Source: Dethiosulfovibrio faecalis (GTDB taxonomy: Bacteria; Synergistota; Synergistia; Synergistales; Dethiosulfovibrionaceae). Taken from it: DNA of 59,926 bases. Below are positions 33,614 through 42,800 of the stretch, piece after piece (within the stretch, counting starts at the first letter, position 1; every line of letters starts with the position of its first letter). The stretch spans positions 1-59,926 of the forward strand of contig NZ_JAKGUE010000018.1 of assembly GCF_021568795.1 (NCBI RefSeq), given 5' to 3'. The notes under the pieces are model-generated. The model had not been told where the DNA came from. It saw only the letters and a list, made by a program, of their open reading frames with translations, and ran no database searches. Made by a program: the position numbers and the translations under genes.

Positions 33614-33642
33614 TTGACAGCCCCGAAGACCGGAGATAGAAT
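33614..33642 (+). promoter_or_regulatory. Strong promoter of the 31-aa peptide gene
   Basis: TTGACA (33614-33619), exactly 17 bases, TAGAAT (33637-33642). Predicted start near 33649, giving a 37-nt leader with AGGAGG. Confidence 0.7.
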
Positions 33643-33685
33643 AACTTAAACTTTTCAGACAACGATCGGATAGGAGGAACCCGAG

Positions 33686-33781
33686 ATGGCAGGAAGAAGC
33701 TTTAACATATCCATAATCGTCATGATAGTCGTCCTAATTATCGGCTGCGGGTCTCCTCCCGGTGCCGTTGTCGCCATGTGA
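33686..33781 (+). CDS. 31-aa hydrophobic peptide
   Basis: A tiny frame with everything a gene needs: a consensus promoter, AGGAGG seven bases before the ATG, and a terminator 15 bases after the stop. The peptide has a short basic start (MAGRS), one hydrophobic segment (FNISIIVMIVVLIIG) and a Cys-Gly-Ser-Pro-Pro-Gly tail. The LIIGC stretch resembles a lipobox, but the mature part would be only about a dozen residues. It could be a small membrane peptide, a toxin of a type I system, or a subunit of a complex. I recognise no family. Confidence 0.65.
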   Translation: MAGRSFNISIIVMIVVLIIGCGSPPGAVVAM

Positions 33782-33796
33782 CGACGATCTGCCGAG

Positions 33797-33829
33797 AGCG
33801 GGGCCCTCTTAGAGGACCCCGCTTTTTTT
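33797..33829 (+). terminator. Intrinsic terminator after the 31-aa gene
   Basis: AGCGGGG...CCCCGCT (33797-33803 with 33817-33823), an inner CCTC/GAGG stem, then a run of seven T. Confidence 0.9.
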
Positions 33830-33898
33830 ATACCCGACTCACAACAGAGAAGAAAAACAAGAGACAGGAAAATCAAGCCTAGAAAAGGAGTGTCGATC

Positions 33899-34069
33899 AT
33901 GACCACAACCACGATGAGAAGCAACGCAACCTTTTACGTCGCCGAGGAATTCAAGGGCCCCTTCGTAGGCTACACCCTCTGCGACCCCATACCCCAGGAG
34001 CGACGGTTCGCGGCGAAATTCGAGGTCAACTCGGTTCGCTATCGCGGTCCTTTCGAGGGCATCCGCTAA
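33899..34069 (+). CDS. Small 56-aa protein of unknown function
   Basis: ATG at 33899 with GGAG eight bases upstream; stop at 34067-34069; terminator 29 bases later. The protein is soluble, with a Thr-rich start (MTTTTMRSN) and a repeated idea: FYVAEEFKGPFVGY and later VRYRGPFEGIR, i.e. two (K/R)GPF-x-G motifs flanking a C-D-P-I-P turn. I recognise no family. It lies between two terminators, so it should have its own promoter in 33830-33885 or depend on read-through. Confidence 0.6.
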   Translation: MTTTTMRSNATFYVAEEFKGPFVGYTLCDPIPQERRFAAKFEVNSVRYRGPFEGIR

Positions 34070-34097
34070 AAACGGACTTTCCTCACCCCACTCGCAT

Positions 34098-34128
34098 GGC
34101 CTTCGATTGGCAGATCGAAGGCCTTTTT
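34098..34128 (+). terminator. Intrinsic terminator after the 56-aa gene
   Basis: GGCCTTCGAT-TGGCAG-ATCGAAGGCC, perfect 10-bp stem, then TTTTT. Confidence 0.9.
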
Positions 34129-34251
34129 CATATCCAAAGGGATCGGTTCTGTTATACTTGGATGGACAAAACACTGCTAGAGGCTCATGCCCTAGGGACT
34201 TTAGGCTCACGGGGCTGGGACTTAAGACACCAAGAAAAGGAATGACGGTCC

Positions 34252-34530
34252 ATGGAGAATATCGCCGACGTACTATCCAACAAAATAGAGAGGCTTTTCC
34301 AGGAAAAGGGGCTCAGACCGTGTCTGACCCCGGACGGGAAGATCGTCGTCCTGGACGAAGATTTCACCACCCGCTACAAGCTGGACATCGCCTTCAACAA
34401 CAGCGACTTCAGCTGTATCGTGCTCGGGAGAAGGGATAACTCGCTCAGGGACGCAAAAAATTTCAACGTGCCCTGGACGAGCGGGGAGGATATCAGGGAA
34501 TTCCTGAGATACCTGGCGTCGATGGACTGA
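34252..34530 (+). CDS. Hypothetical 92-aa protein
   Basis: A small soluble alpha/beta-looking protein. The N-terminal helix (IADVLSNKIERLFQEKGL) is followed by a strand pair (KIVVLDEDFTTRYKLDIAF) and a C-terminal helix (SGEDIREFLRYLASMD). There are no cysteine pairs, signal peptide or catalytic motif. AAGGAATGACGG offers a modest ribosome site. It lies 10 bases before the Sel1-repeat gene, so the two are likely cotranscribed. I recognise no family. Confidence 0.65.
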   Translation: MENIADVLSNKIERLFQEKGLRPCLTPDGKIVVLDEDFTTRYKLDIAFNNSDFSCIVLGRRDNSLRDAKNFNVPWTSGEDIREFLRYLASMD

Positions 34531-34540
34531 GGAACGAAAG

Positions 34541-37105
34541 ATGAGACTTTCCTCTAAGACGATAAAACGAGCTACGCTCCTCTCCTTCGCTCTATCCATG
34601 CTCCTCTCCGCGGGTCCGGCGAAAGCCGACATGAGACAGGCAGTAAAGGCCTACTCGGAGAAAAGATACAAGGACGCCTATACCCACCTCCTCCCGGAGG
34701 CGGAAAAAGGGGACCCTCTGGCGCAGTGTACCCTGGGATACCTCTACGATCAGGGGAACGGAGTCTCCCAGGACAAGGGCAAGGCAATGAAGTGGTACAA
34801 AGAGGCGGCGAAGGGCGGATCCGCCGACGGACAGTACAACCTCGGCCTGATGTTCCGAGACGGAGAGGGAACGCCCAAGGACAACTATAAGGCGACCTAC
34901 TGGCTCGAGAAGGCGGCCTCCCAGGGACACCAGACGGCCCAGATAGCACTGGGTATGATGGCGATGAGCCCCGACGAGGGAGCCCCCCGCTACGAAGACG
35001 GAGCCAGGTGGTTCGCCATGGCGGCCGAAGGGGGCAGCATATCGGGATGCTACAACCTAGGCAGGCTTCTCTCCCTCGGCAGAGGAATCGAGAAAGACGA
35101 GGGCAAGGCCGTCGAGCTTCTGAGAAAGGCGGCAGAGGGAGGCCATATCTACGCTCAGCACGATCTGGGGATCCTCCTGGGAAAAAGCGACGATCCCAAA
35201 CTGGTCGAGGAAGCGGATAAATGGCTCGAAAAAGCGGCCAGAGAGGGATACGACGATTCTCAACTATCCTACGGAGCGTTCCTCCTCCGAAACGGAAGGG
35301 AAGAGGAGGCCAAGGACTGGCTCAAGATGGCTTCCGACAGGGGCAACCCGGAGGCACAGTACCTCCTGGGTCAGCTATGCCGCCAACAGGGAGGCTCCTT
35401 CAAGGAAGCCGCGAACTGGTTCGGACTGGCGGCGAGACAGGGGCACGGACCGGCTCAGTACGCCCTCGCCACCCTTTACGAAAGGGGCACAGGGGTCGAG
35501 AAGGACCCAACCCTGTCGGCTCTCTGGTACAGGAGGGCGGCGGAACAGGGTATACCGGAGGCCCAGTACAACCTGTCTGTTATCTACAGAAAAGGCTCCT
35601 CCCTGCCCAAGGACCTGGAAAAATCGCTCCTATGGCTGGAAAAAGCGGCCGAACTGGGGCTCCCGGAAGCCCAATACTCCCTCGGAACGCTGTACAGAGA
35701 GGGCGATGAGATTCCCAGAGACCTCTCGAAGGCGGCGGAACTGTTCCGAAAGGCATCAAACCGGGGAAACGCCGAATCCCAATGCGCACTGGGACTGATG
35801 TACCTTCGAGGAGCCGGAGTTCCTAGAGACGAGAAGGAGGCCATCGAGCATTTAATAGCCTCAGGCAAGTCAGGCTATCCATCGGCCCAGTACAACCTGG
35901 GACTGCTCTACTCTCGGGGAGAGGCGGTCCCCAGGGACACAGCCGAGGCGGCCAGATGGTTCAGAAAGGCGGCTCTCCAGGGTCATCCTGGAGCTCAGTG
36001 TAATCTGGGAGTCCAATACGAACGGGGAGACGGAGTGGCTCTCGTGCCCTCCGCCGCGGCGGCCTGGCTGGGCAAGGCCGCAAAACAGGGAGATCCCTAC
36101 GCCCTTTACAACCTGGCTCTGCTCTATCAAAAGGGCAGAGGGGTCGAAAAAGACAGACAAAGGGCGATAGAGCTGCTTGAAAAGGCTATCGAGGCCGAAA
36201 GCTGGGACGCCCCCTATTCTCTGGGGTGTCTCTTCGCCGGAGACGACGGAGGTCCTGTGAGAGAGATCTCGGCCCTTAACAGACTCTATCAAGCCGCATC
36301 CGCAGGAGACAGGCGGGCCATGTTGAGACTGGGCCTGGCTTACGACGAAGGTAAACTGGTGTCTCCCGACAAGATGGAAGCGGTGAAGTGGATAAGAAAA
36401 GCCGCAGAGCAGGGGTCGGACAAGGCCCAGTTCACATTGGGAGCCATGTACCTGAAGGGAGACGGTCTGGTAAAGAACCATAGCGCCGCCATGAGCTGGT
36501 TCTCCGAATCGGCGGAACAGGGAAACCTCCAGGCCCAGTACAACCTGGGACTGTGCCTCTGTGACTCGGGAGACGAAGAGCTTCGATCGTCGGCGATCAT
36601 GTGGATGGAGAGAGCGGCCCAGGCGGGATACGCCCCGGCCCAGTGCGAACTGGGCATCCGCTACATAACGGGAGAGGGGCTTCCTCAGTCCGACCCGGCG
36701 GCTCTGAGATGGTTCTCCCTGTCGGCGGAACAGGGCTACGTACCTGCCCAGTACAACCTGGCGGTCCTGTATCTCTACGGAGGCCCCTATCTATCTCCCG
36801 ATGAGAGCTCGGCCTTCCATTGGTTCTCCAGAGCGGCCGAGGAGGGGTACAGGGACGCACAGTTCTATCTGGGATGCCTCTACGAGAGGGGAAACGCCGT
36901 CTCCAGGGACGTGAAAGCCGCCAAGACATGGCTTACCATGGCTATGGAAGGCGGGAGCGCCGAGGCCAAGGAGGTACTGGACGAAATGGAACGGGACGAG
37001 GACTTCGCCATAGGCAAGGAAGATATGCCCCGTCTCCCCTTCGGAAGCGACCTGCCTCCCCTTCCCTCGGTCGAAAACGATGTGGACGAAAAAAAGGAGG
37101 CCTGA
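34541..37105 (+). CDS. Exported Sel1-like repeat protein (about 21 repeats)
   Basis: An 854-aa protein. A signal peptide ends at about residue 30 (SAGPAKA|DM). About 21 Sel1-like repeats of 32-37 residues follow, each with the A-x-x-x-L-G-x-x-Y-x-x-G core (for example AQYNLGLLYSRG, AQCELGIRYITG); repeats 3, 6, 15 and 16 are degenerate. SLR arrays form superhelical alpha-solenoids that bind other proteins, commonly at the cell envelope. The C-terminus is acidic and Pro-rich. No enzyme domain is present, so an adaptor or scaffold role is inferred. The last codons and the stop form part of the terminator. Confidence 0.92.
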   Translation: MRLSSKTIKRATLLSFALSMLLSAGPAKADMRQAVKAYSEKRYKDAYTHLLPEAEKGDPLAQCTLGYLYDQGNGVSQDKGKAMKWYKEAAKGGSADGQYNLGLMFRDGEGTPKDNYKATYWLEKAASQGHQTAQIALGMMAMSPDEGAPRYEDGARWFAMAAEGGSISGCYNLGRLLSLGRGIEKDEGKAVELLRKAAEGGHIYAQHDLGILLGKSDDPKLVEEADKWLEKAAREGYDDSQLSYGAFLLRNGREEEAKDWLKMASDRGNPEAQYLLGQLCRQQGGSFKEAANWFGLAARQGHGPAQYALATLYERGTGVEKDPTLSALWYRRAAEQGIPEAQYNLSVIYRKGSSLPKDLEKSLLWLEKAAELGLPEAQYSLGTLYREGDEIPRDLSKAAELFRKASNRGNAESQCALGLMYLRGAGVPRDEKEAIEHLIASGKSGYPSAQYNLGLLYSRGEAVPRDTAEAARWFRKAALQGHPGAQCNLGVQYERGDGVALVPSAAAAWLGKAAKQGDPYALYNLALLYQKGRGVEKDRQRAIELLEKAIEAESWDAPYSLGCLFAGDDGGPVREISALNRLYQAASAGDRRAMLRLGLAYDEGKLVSPDKMEAVKWIRKAAEQGSDKAQFTLGAMYLKGDGLVKNHSAAMSWFSESAEQGNLQAQYNLGLCLCDSGDEELRSSAIMWMERAAQAGYAPAQCELGIRYITGEGLPQSDPAALRWFSLSAEQGYVPAQYNLAVLYLYGGPYLSPDESSAFHWFSRAAEEGYRDAQFYLGCLYERGNAVSRDVKAAKTWLTMAMEGGSAEAKEVLDEMERDEDFAIGKEDMPRLPFGSDLPPLPSVENDVDEKKEA

Positions 37106-37117
37106 GGCCTCCTTTTC
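37094..37117 (+). terminator. Terminator overlapping the Sel1 gene stop codon
   Basis: AAGGAGGCC-TGA-GGCCTCCTT followed by TTC. The three-base loop is the TGA stop codon itself. The A-rich left flank would also serve as a T tract for the converging superoxide reductase transcript. Confidence 0.85.
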
Positions 37118-37136
37118 TCATGGACAAAGGTTTGCT

Positions 37137-37529
37137 TTACTCCGCTACGATATCCTGAGAGGACTCCCAGAAACCGTGGATGTTGCAGTAGGAAGTGGCT
37201 ATGAGGGTTCCAGAGGTCTTCAGGTTCAACCTCACCACACCGTAGGGATCGGTGAAGACCGGCCCCTCGTTGGCTCCCTTCACGGAGGCCCCGTGACCGT
37301 CGAAATCGACCTTGGCCACCTCGTAACCGAACTTATCCCCTTCGGGCTTGAAGGAAAGCTTTATCCAGCAGATGTGATGTTCCGTCGTGTTGGGATGGGC
37401 TATCTCCTTGCCGACGCTCAAGGTTACGTCGAAAGACTCTCCCGCCTTCACCTTCTCGGGAGCCTCGATCACCGGTACGTGTTTCTCGCCCTTCCAATCC
37501 CCGCTCTGAAGCAGTTCTCCGAACTTCAT
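37137..37529 (-). CDS. Superoxide reductase (class II desulfoferrodoxin / neelaredoxin)
   Basis: A 130-aa single-domain SOR. The Fe(His)4Cys centre is complete: H17 (GEKHVP), H45 (IAHPNT), H51 (EHHICW), C115 and H118 (SYCNIHG); E15-K16 are the conserved residues that cap the site. There is no N-terminal rubredoxin-like domain. It reduces superoxide to peroxide without releasing oxygen, typical of anaerobes. A strong promoter (TTGACT-17-CATAAT) and GGAGG precede it. It is monocistronic. Confidence 0.95.
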   Translation of the reverse strand: MKFGELLQSGDWKGEKHVPVIEAPEKVKAGESFDVTLSVGKEIAHPNTTEHHICWIKLSFKPEGDKFGYEVAKVDFDGHGASVKGANEGPVFTDPYGVVRLNLKTSGTLIATSYCNIHGFWESSQDIVAE

Positions 37530-37558
37530 ATCTAGAACCTCCTTCGTCTCAATGCTGT

Positions 37559-37609
37559 AGGTCTATCGACCTCCTATGAAATTATGCCCTCTGGAGAGAA
37601 CAAAGTCAA
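37559..37609 (-). promoter_or_regulatory. Promoter of the superoxide reductase gene with palindrome at the start site
   Basis: Minus strand: TTGACT (37609-37604), 17-base spacer, CATAAT (37586-37581); start near 37574. The palindrome AGGTC-GATA-GACCT (37572-37559) covers the first transcribed bases and could be an operator or a small 5' hairpin. Confidence 0.65.
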
Positions 37610-37629
37610 GTGTTTTTGTAGGATATCCT

Positions 37630-39801
37630 CTATCTATTCCAGGGCGTTACCTTCACTACCGCCCTGTCGCTCCTGCCCCTTTCGTCCACCGCCGATATCC
37701 TGTGCCGCCCCTCCGAGATGGACCAGAAGAGCCTTCTTCCCTCCGGGACCGTCCCCAGGTGAAGTCCGTCGACGAACCAGGAGACCTTTCCCGACGCCCC
37801 CTCGCAGGAAAGGGGGATCCTCGGAGGCTCTCCCAGAGGGGGCATGAGATACTCCGCCCCGTCCAGAGGAGAGACTATGGTCAAGCAGGACTCCCTAGCC
37901 TTCCCCCAGGCCGCCAGCTCCGGAGGGAGTACCGTGACCGACCTTCCGCCGGTCCATCGGTGCAGGTCGCAGGGGCCCTCCGGCGACACCCCCGGTATAT
38001 ACCAGGCATCCTCCCCGGAGGGACAGGCGGAGTTGAGAGGCAGACCGGAGAGGGAACAGACCGTTCGTCTGGACACCCCCGCGGGAGGGAGGGGCATGGT
38101 CCCTCCCAGCCTGGACATCACCTCTACTACGACCGGGACAGAGGCGGAAAGGCCTACCAGCTCGGGATGAGGTGTACCCTCGGGATCTCCGAACCACACT
38201 GCAAGGGTCCAGCTCTCGTTCCAGGCAACAGCCCAGGCATCCCTGAATCCGTAGGAGGTCCCGGTCTTGAAGGCCATCTCCGCCTTGCCGGACAGGAGAG
38301 ATCTCAGATAAGGGGAGAGCCTGTCCGAATCCCTGAGTATCTCCCCCACTAGGAAGGAGCTCTCTTCGGAAAAAGGAGAATCCTGCCATCGGTCCCCTCC
38401 CGTCCCCTCCAGAAAGGACAGAGGACGGCTTCGCCAGGTCGCCAGGGTCGAGAAAGCCCTCAGAAGCTCCAGCAGGGTGACCTCGCATCCTCCGAGGATC
38501 AGGGAATCGCCGTAGTGATCGCCGTCCTCCCTCAAAAGGGAGAATCCCAACGTCCTGAGACGGTGGAGGAAACGCTCCGATCCGACGGATCTAAGGACCC
38601 TCACGGCCGGTACGTTCAACGAGTCCGCCAAGGCGTCCGAGGCGGAGACCGGGCCGCGATAGCGAAGATCGAAATTTCTAGGTGCCCTGCCGGACAAGGA
38701 CAGAGGGGTATCCGCCATCAAGGACGACGGGGACAGCAGTCCCACCTCGAAGGCCATGGCGTAGACGAAGGGCTTCAAGGTGGACCCGGGCGAACGAGGA
38801 GAATCGCAACAGTCCACCCAGCTCCAGGATCTGTCCTGGTCGAACCGACCGTTCCCCACGTAGCCTCTGACGGAACCGTCTCGGTTGTCTACAAGGGCCG
38901 CCGCCCCGGTCACCTTCCTGGGCATCCCCCGCAAAGCCGAGGAGACGGCCTTCTCCAGGAGAATCTGGACCTGTCGATCCAGGGTGGACCGGCCCCCTTC
39001 GGGGGAGTCCTCCAACACCTTCGACACGAACAGAAAATTTCGATCAGGAATGGAGATACCGCCGGGCAGGGGCTCCTCCATGGCAAGGATAACCGCCTCT
39101 TCCGAGACGCCCCCTCTCTTGCCCAGATCCCTCAGTATCCGGTCTCTCCTGGCCCGAAGCCTCTCGGGATGGAGGTCGGGACGGTATCTGGTGGGGCCCT
39201 TCAACATGGCCACCAAGACGGCGGCCTCCGCCAGGGAGAGGTCCTTCGGAGATTTTCCCCACCACCCGAGGGAGGCGGCCCCGGCTCCTTGAAGAACTCC
39301 GCCGAAAGGAGCCCGATTCAGGTACATCTCCAGTATCCCGTCCTTGGATAGCCTACGCTCCAGGTCGATGGCCTGGAGGAACTCCCTGGCCTTGGCGGAG
39401 AAGGTCCTTTCCCTGGGCCTTGCCATCCTTATCAGCTGGCTGGTTATCGTGGACCCTCCCGAGACGATGCCGCCGCTTCGAACGTTCTGGACCGCGGCCC
39501 GAACCAGACCGAGCCAGTCCACTCCGTGGTGATCCCGAAAACGTCGGTCCTCCACCTCTATCAAGACCAACGGCAGCCATCTCCCCATCTCGTCCAGGGA
39601 AAGGGGCAGACAGAGTTTGTCCTCCGAGGTGAGTCCCACCCACAAGACGTCTCCGTCCCGATCGGTGACCCGGGGAGACCGATCCAGAGAGGCCACCTCC
39701 CGAACGGTAACCGGGCTTACGGCGAAAGAGGCGATCCAAACGGCCAGGGCCGCCGCTAAGGGCAGCCCCGGAATCGCGCACAACAGAAATTTTCTTTTCA
39801 T
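37630..39801 (-). CDS. pbpC: Penicillin-binding protein 1C (bifunctional transglycosylase/transpeptidase)
   Basis: A 723-aa class A PBP. An N-terminal TM anchor (about 5-28), a GT51 glycosyltransferase domain (VEDRRFRDHHGVDW, GGSTITSQLIR), a transpeptidase domain with S340-TLK, SLN and K512-TG motifs, and a C-terminal BiPBP_C domain (about 635-715) define PBP1C. The enzyme polymerises and crosslinks peptidoglycan in the periplasm. It lies 6 bases downstream of an alpha-2-macroglobulin gene, the same partnership seen in proteobacteria. Confidence 0.93.
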   Translation of the reverse strand: MKRKFLLCAIPGLPLAAALAVWIASFAVSPVTVREVASLDRSPRVTDRDGDVLWVGLTSEDKLCLPLSLDEMGRWLPLVLIEVEDRRFRDHHGVDWLGLVRAAVQNVRSGGIVSGGSTITSQLIRMARPRERTFSAKAREFLQAIDLERRLSKDGILEMYLNRAPFGGVLQGAGAASLGWWGKSPKDLSLAEAAVLVAMLKGPTRYRPDLHPERLRARRDRILRDLGKRGGVSEEAVILAMEEPLPGGISIPDRNFLFVSKVLEDSPEGGRSTLDRQVQILLEKAVSSALRGMPRKVTGAAALVDNRDGSVRGYVGNGRFDQDRSWSWVDCCDSPRSPGSTLKPFVYAMAFEVGLLSPSSLMADTPLSLSGRAPRNFDLRYRGPVSASDALADSLNVPAVRVLRSVGSERFLHRLRTLGFSLLREDGDHYGDSLILGGCEVTLLELLRAFSTLATWRSRPLSFLEGTGGDRWQDSPFSEESSFLVGEILRDSDRLSPYLRSLLSGKAEMAFKTGTSYGFRDAWAVAWNESWTLAVWFGDPEGTPHPELVGLSASVPVVVEVMSRLGGTMPLPPAGVSRRTVCSLSGLPLNSACPSGEDAWYIPGVSPEGPCDLHRWTGGRSVTVLPPELAAWGKARESCLTIVSPLDGAEYLMPPLGEPPRIPLSCEGASGKVSWFVDGLHLGTVPEGRRLFWSISEGRHRISAVDERGRSDRAVVKVTPWNR

Positions 39802-39807
39802 GACGGC

Positions 39808-42800
39808 CTATCGGACCGAGAGACGGCCTCCGCCGCTCACGCTCCTGATGGATGAATCGTACATTCCCTCCGCGTAGACCGGAGGCCACAGGAAATCCCC
39901 TCTGGCCGTGACGCGGCAACGATATTCCAGTTTCAAGGTCTTCTCCACCGACGAGGGGAAGAACAGCACCCGATCGAAACGCACGTCTCGCCTCACGGAG
40001 GAGCCTCCTGAGACGAATCCCGAGGGTGTCTTCCACACCTCCAGACATCCGGGAAGCATGTCCACGACTACCAGATCCTTCACCTTTCCCGTGGGGGTAG
40101 CCTCTATGGAAAGGACCACCTCGTCTCCCAACGAGAGGGGCTCGTCCCCGTCGATCGGCTCTCCGTCGGCGTTCCTCAAGGTACGGCGTACCGAGATCCC
40201 CTTGTCGAATGGCTCCACCGGATCGAGAGGAACGCCGGAAAGGCTCCAACCGCAGAACAGACGTCCCGGTCCGGCGTTATCCACCCTCCAGGACACGAAG
40301 GAATCGGAGGAAAGGGCCAGCTCGTCTCCGGCGGCCATCTTGAAGACATCGTCACCACCGGTCACCTCGGCGAAGAATGGCTTGACGTCGCTCCTCCGGG
40401 AAAAACGGCCCAAGGTGAGGACCGCCAGACCGGCCTCGTGGGTCGAGAGGTCGCCGGCCTCTATCGCCTTGGAGAGCTGGGCGGCCAAAAACGCCTCGTC
40501 GGACGAACCGGGTGCCAGCTCCTCCATGGCCAGAAGCCGAAGGGCCATATCCCTGACGGCGGAACCGTAACGATCGGAACCGGACAGGTCCGCCCCTCCC
40601 AGCAGCTTGAGCCCCAGATCCCTCTTTCCCGCCAGGCCGTAGGCTCCTGCCAGAAGGTACCTACCGGCAGAATCCATCTCTCCTATACGCTCCGAGAGCC
40701 AGGCCATCCACCCCAGAGGGGGCTGATCGGAAAGGGACATGACATAGGCGGCATAGGCCTTTCGGGAAAGGTCGAAAGCCGACTCGGAGCTCTCGGAGAG
40801 AACCGACCGTAGATATCCCTCGGTCCTGTGCATCATCGACAGGGGCACCTCTTCCTCGGCCATCGAGGCCAGCAGATGGGCTGCGTAGAGGCTTCCCCAC
40901 CGGTCCACCTCTCCCTCCGGCCAGTAGGAGAAACTGCCGTCGTAGAGCTGCATGGTCTGCAGTCGAGCGATTCTGTCCGGCACGGAGATAGACAGTCCAA
41001 TCCTGTCGGCCATATCCCCGAGGGTCACCGACGGCCACAGGGCCGACACGGTCTGCTCCAGGCATCCGTAGGGATAGCGGTCCAAAAACTGGACGACAGG
41101 CATCAGATCGGCGTTGGGCGCACCGGAGAGATACAGAGAGGCCCTCAGGGTTCCGGGGAACCATCTGCCCTTCTCCGGCATCTCGAAAACGCCCTTATCG
41201 AGAGCCTCGCTTCCGGAAACGGTTATCCTGGGCATGGGAGGTCGAACCACCGTGTCCCTGCGGACGGAGAAGTCCATTCCGTCTCCGAGAAGCCGTACCG
41301 ACAGAGAACCGGTTCCGGCCCGATCGGAACCGCGAACCTTCAGGTAGACCACCGAGCTCTCCCCGGCGGAAAGGACCAGGTCGTCGGAGACCGCTCCCTC
41401 CAGAGACAGAGATCCCTCCGCTTTCATATCCATGTGAAGCTTCAGGTCCTCCTTCGCCGTCGATATGAGCTGCACCGGCACCAGTACCATGTCTCCCGGA
41501 GCCAGAGCGTCCGGAACGGTCGGATCGACGGTGATCGGGCGGGATATGGACAGGTCCGTATGGGCCGACCCCACAGAGGAACCCGAGAAGACCGCCATGA
41601 CCCTGGCCCCGCCGGAGAACTCCGGAAGGTCGAAGGAAAGATCGACCTTCCCTCCCTCGGAGGCCACCGTCTTCACCATAGAGAGGACCCTGAATCCCCT
41701 GGCCCTGACGGGAGACAGATTTACCCCGAAGGCGGCCCTGGCCTCGGCGCCGTCACCTCCGGCGGGATGAAGCAGAGGGGTCTCCCTGGACTCTATGGGC
41801 ATCAGCTCGTCGTAAAGGTCCGAGGCCCTGGACGCCAGTGCCCTTCTGGCGGTGAAGGCCTCCCATGGATCGGGGGTCTCGTGACCGGTCAGCCCCAATA
41901 TGCCCTTGTCCACCAGGGCTACCCAGAGATCTCCCGAGATGGCTTTTCCATCTTCGTCTCTTGTCTCGACCGACAGATTCAGAATCCCGCCCGGTTCCGC
42001 CTTTTCCGGCACGTCCAGGGACACGGAGGCCCTGTAGCCGGGGTTCATCTTTACCGGCACGACCCCGAGAGCCCTGTGGGAGCCCCATTCGTCCTTATCG
42101 GAGACGGGACGCACTATCTGGAAGGTACACCAGCCGTTCGGCCATGCCTCGGATGACGGGACGAACTCGATCCGTCCCTCCGGCTCGGACACGTCTACGA
42201 TCTTCCGCTCTATAATTCCATCGGCCTCGAAGGTGAACAGCCCCGTTCCGGTAAAGGGAGCGCTGTAGCTGAGGACGGCTCTGTCTCCGAAGCTATAGCT
42301 CTCCTTGTCCAAGGTCAGCTCGACCTTCCCGGGAAGCACCGCCTTTCTGGACGTTCCTCCCCAGGGGGTCCAGGCGTCGAATCTGATCGATCCGGTGGAA
42401 CCTCCCTTCCCGGAGAAAGTCAGCAGATAGCGTCCATCCCCTTCCGGCACCACGGTGAGATCGGCCAGGCCGTCCTTTAACTCGGCCTTCCCGGAGGCCA
42501 CCTCCGACCTCTCCTCCTCCCATCTCATCCTGGTCCTGCCGTCGTCCCGCACGAGGACAGGGCGATCCACCAGGGAGAAGAGGGTCCAGGATATCTCGCC
42601 GGAACGTATCGGCTCGTCCTTAGGGTTCACGGCCGCTATTTTCAGCTGAACCGGCTCGTCAGGCAGGACGTCGCCCTCGGGAAATCTAACCCCTATCTGC
42701 ACCGGATTCAAGGCGCATGGGACGATTTCCGTCCGGGTAACCCAGCGGCCGCCTGCCTCCATGACGTTTAGGCTCACGGCCAGATCTATCATGGGAGGGG

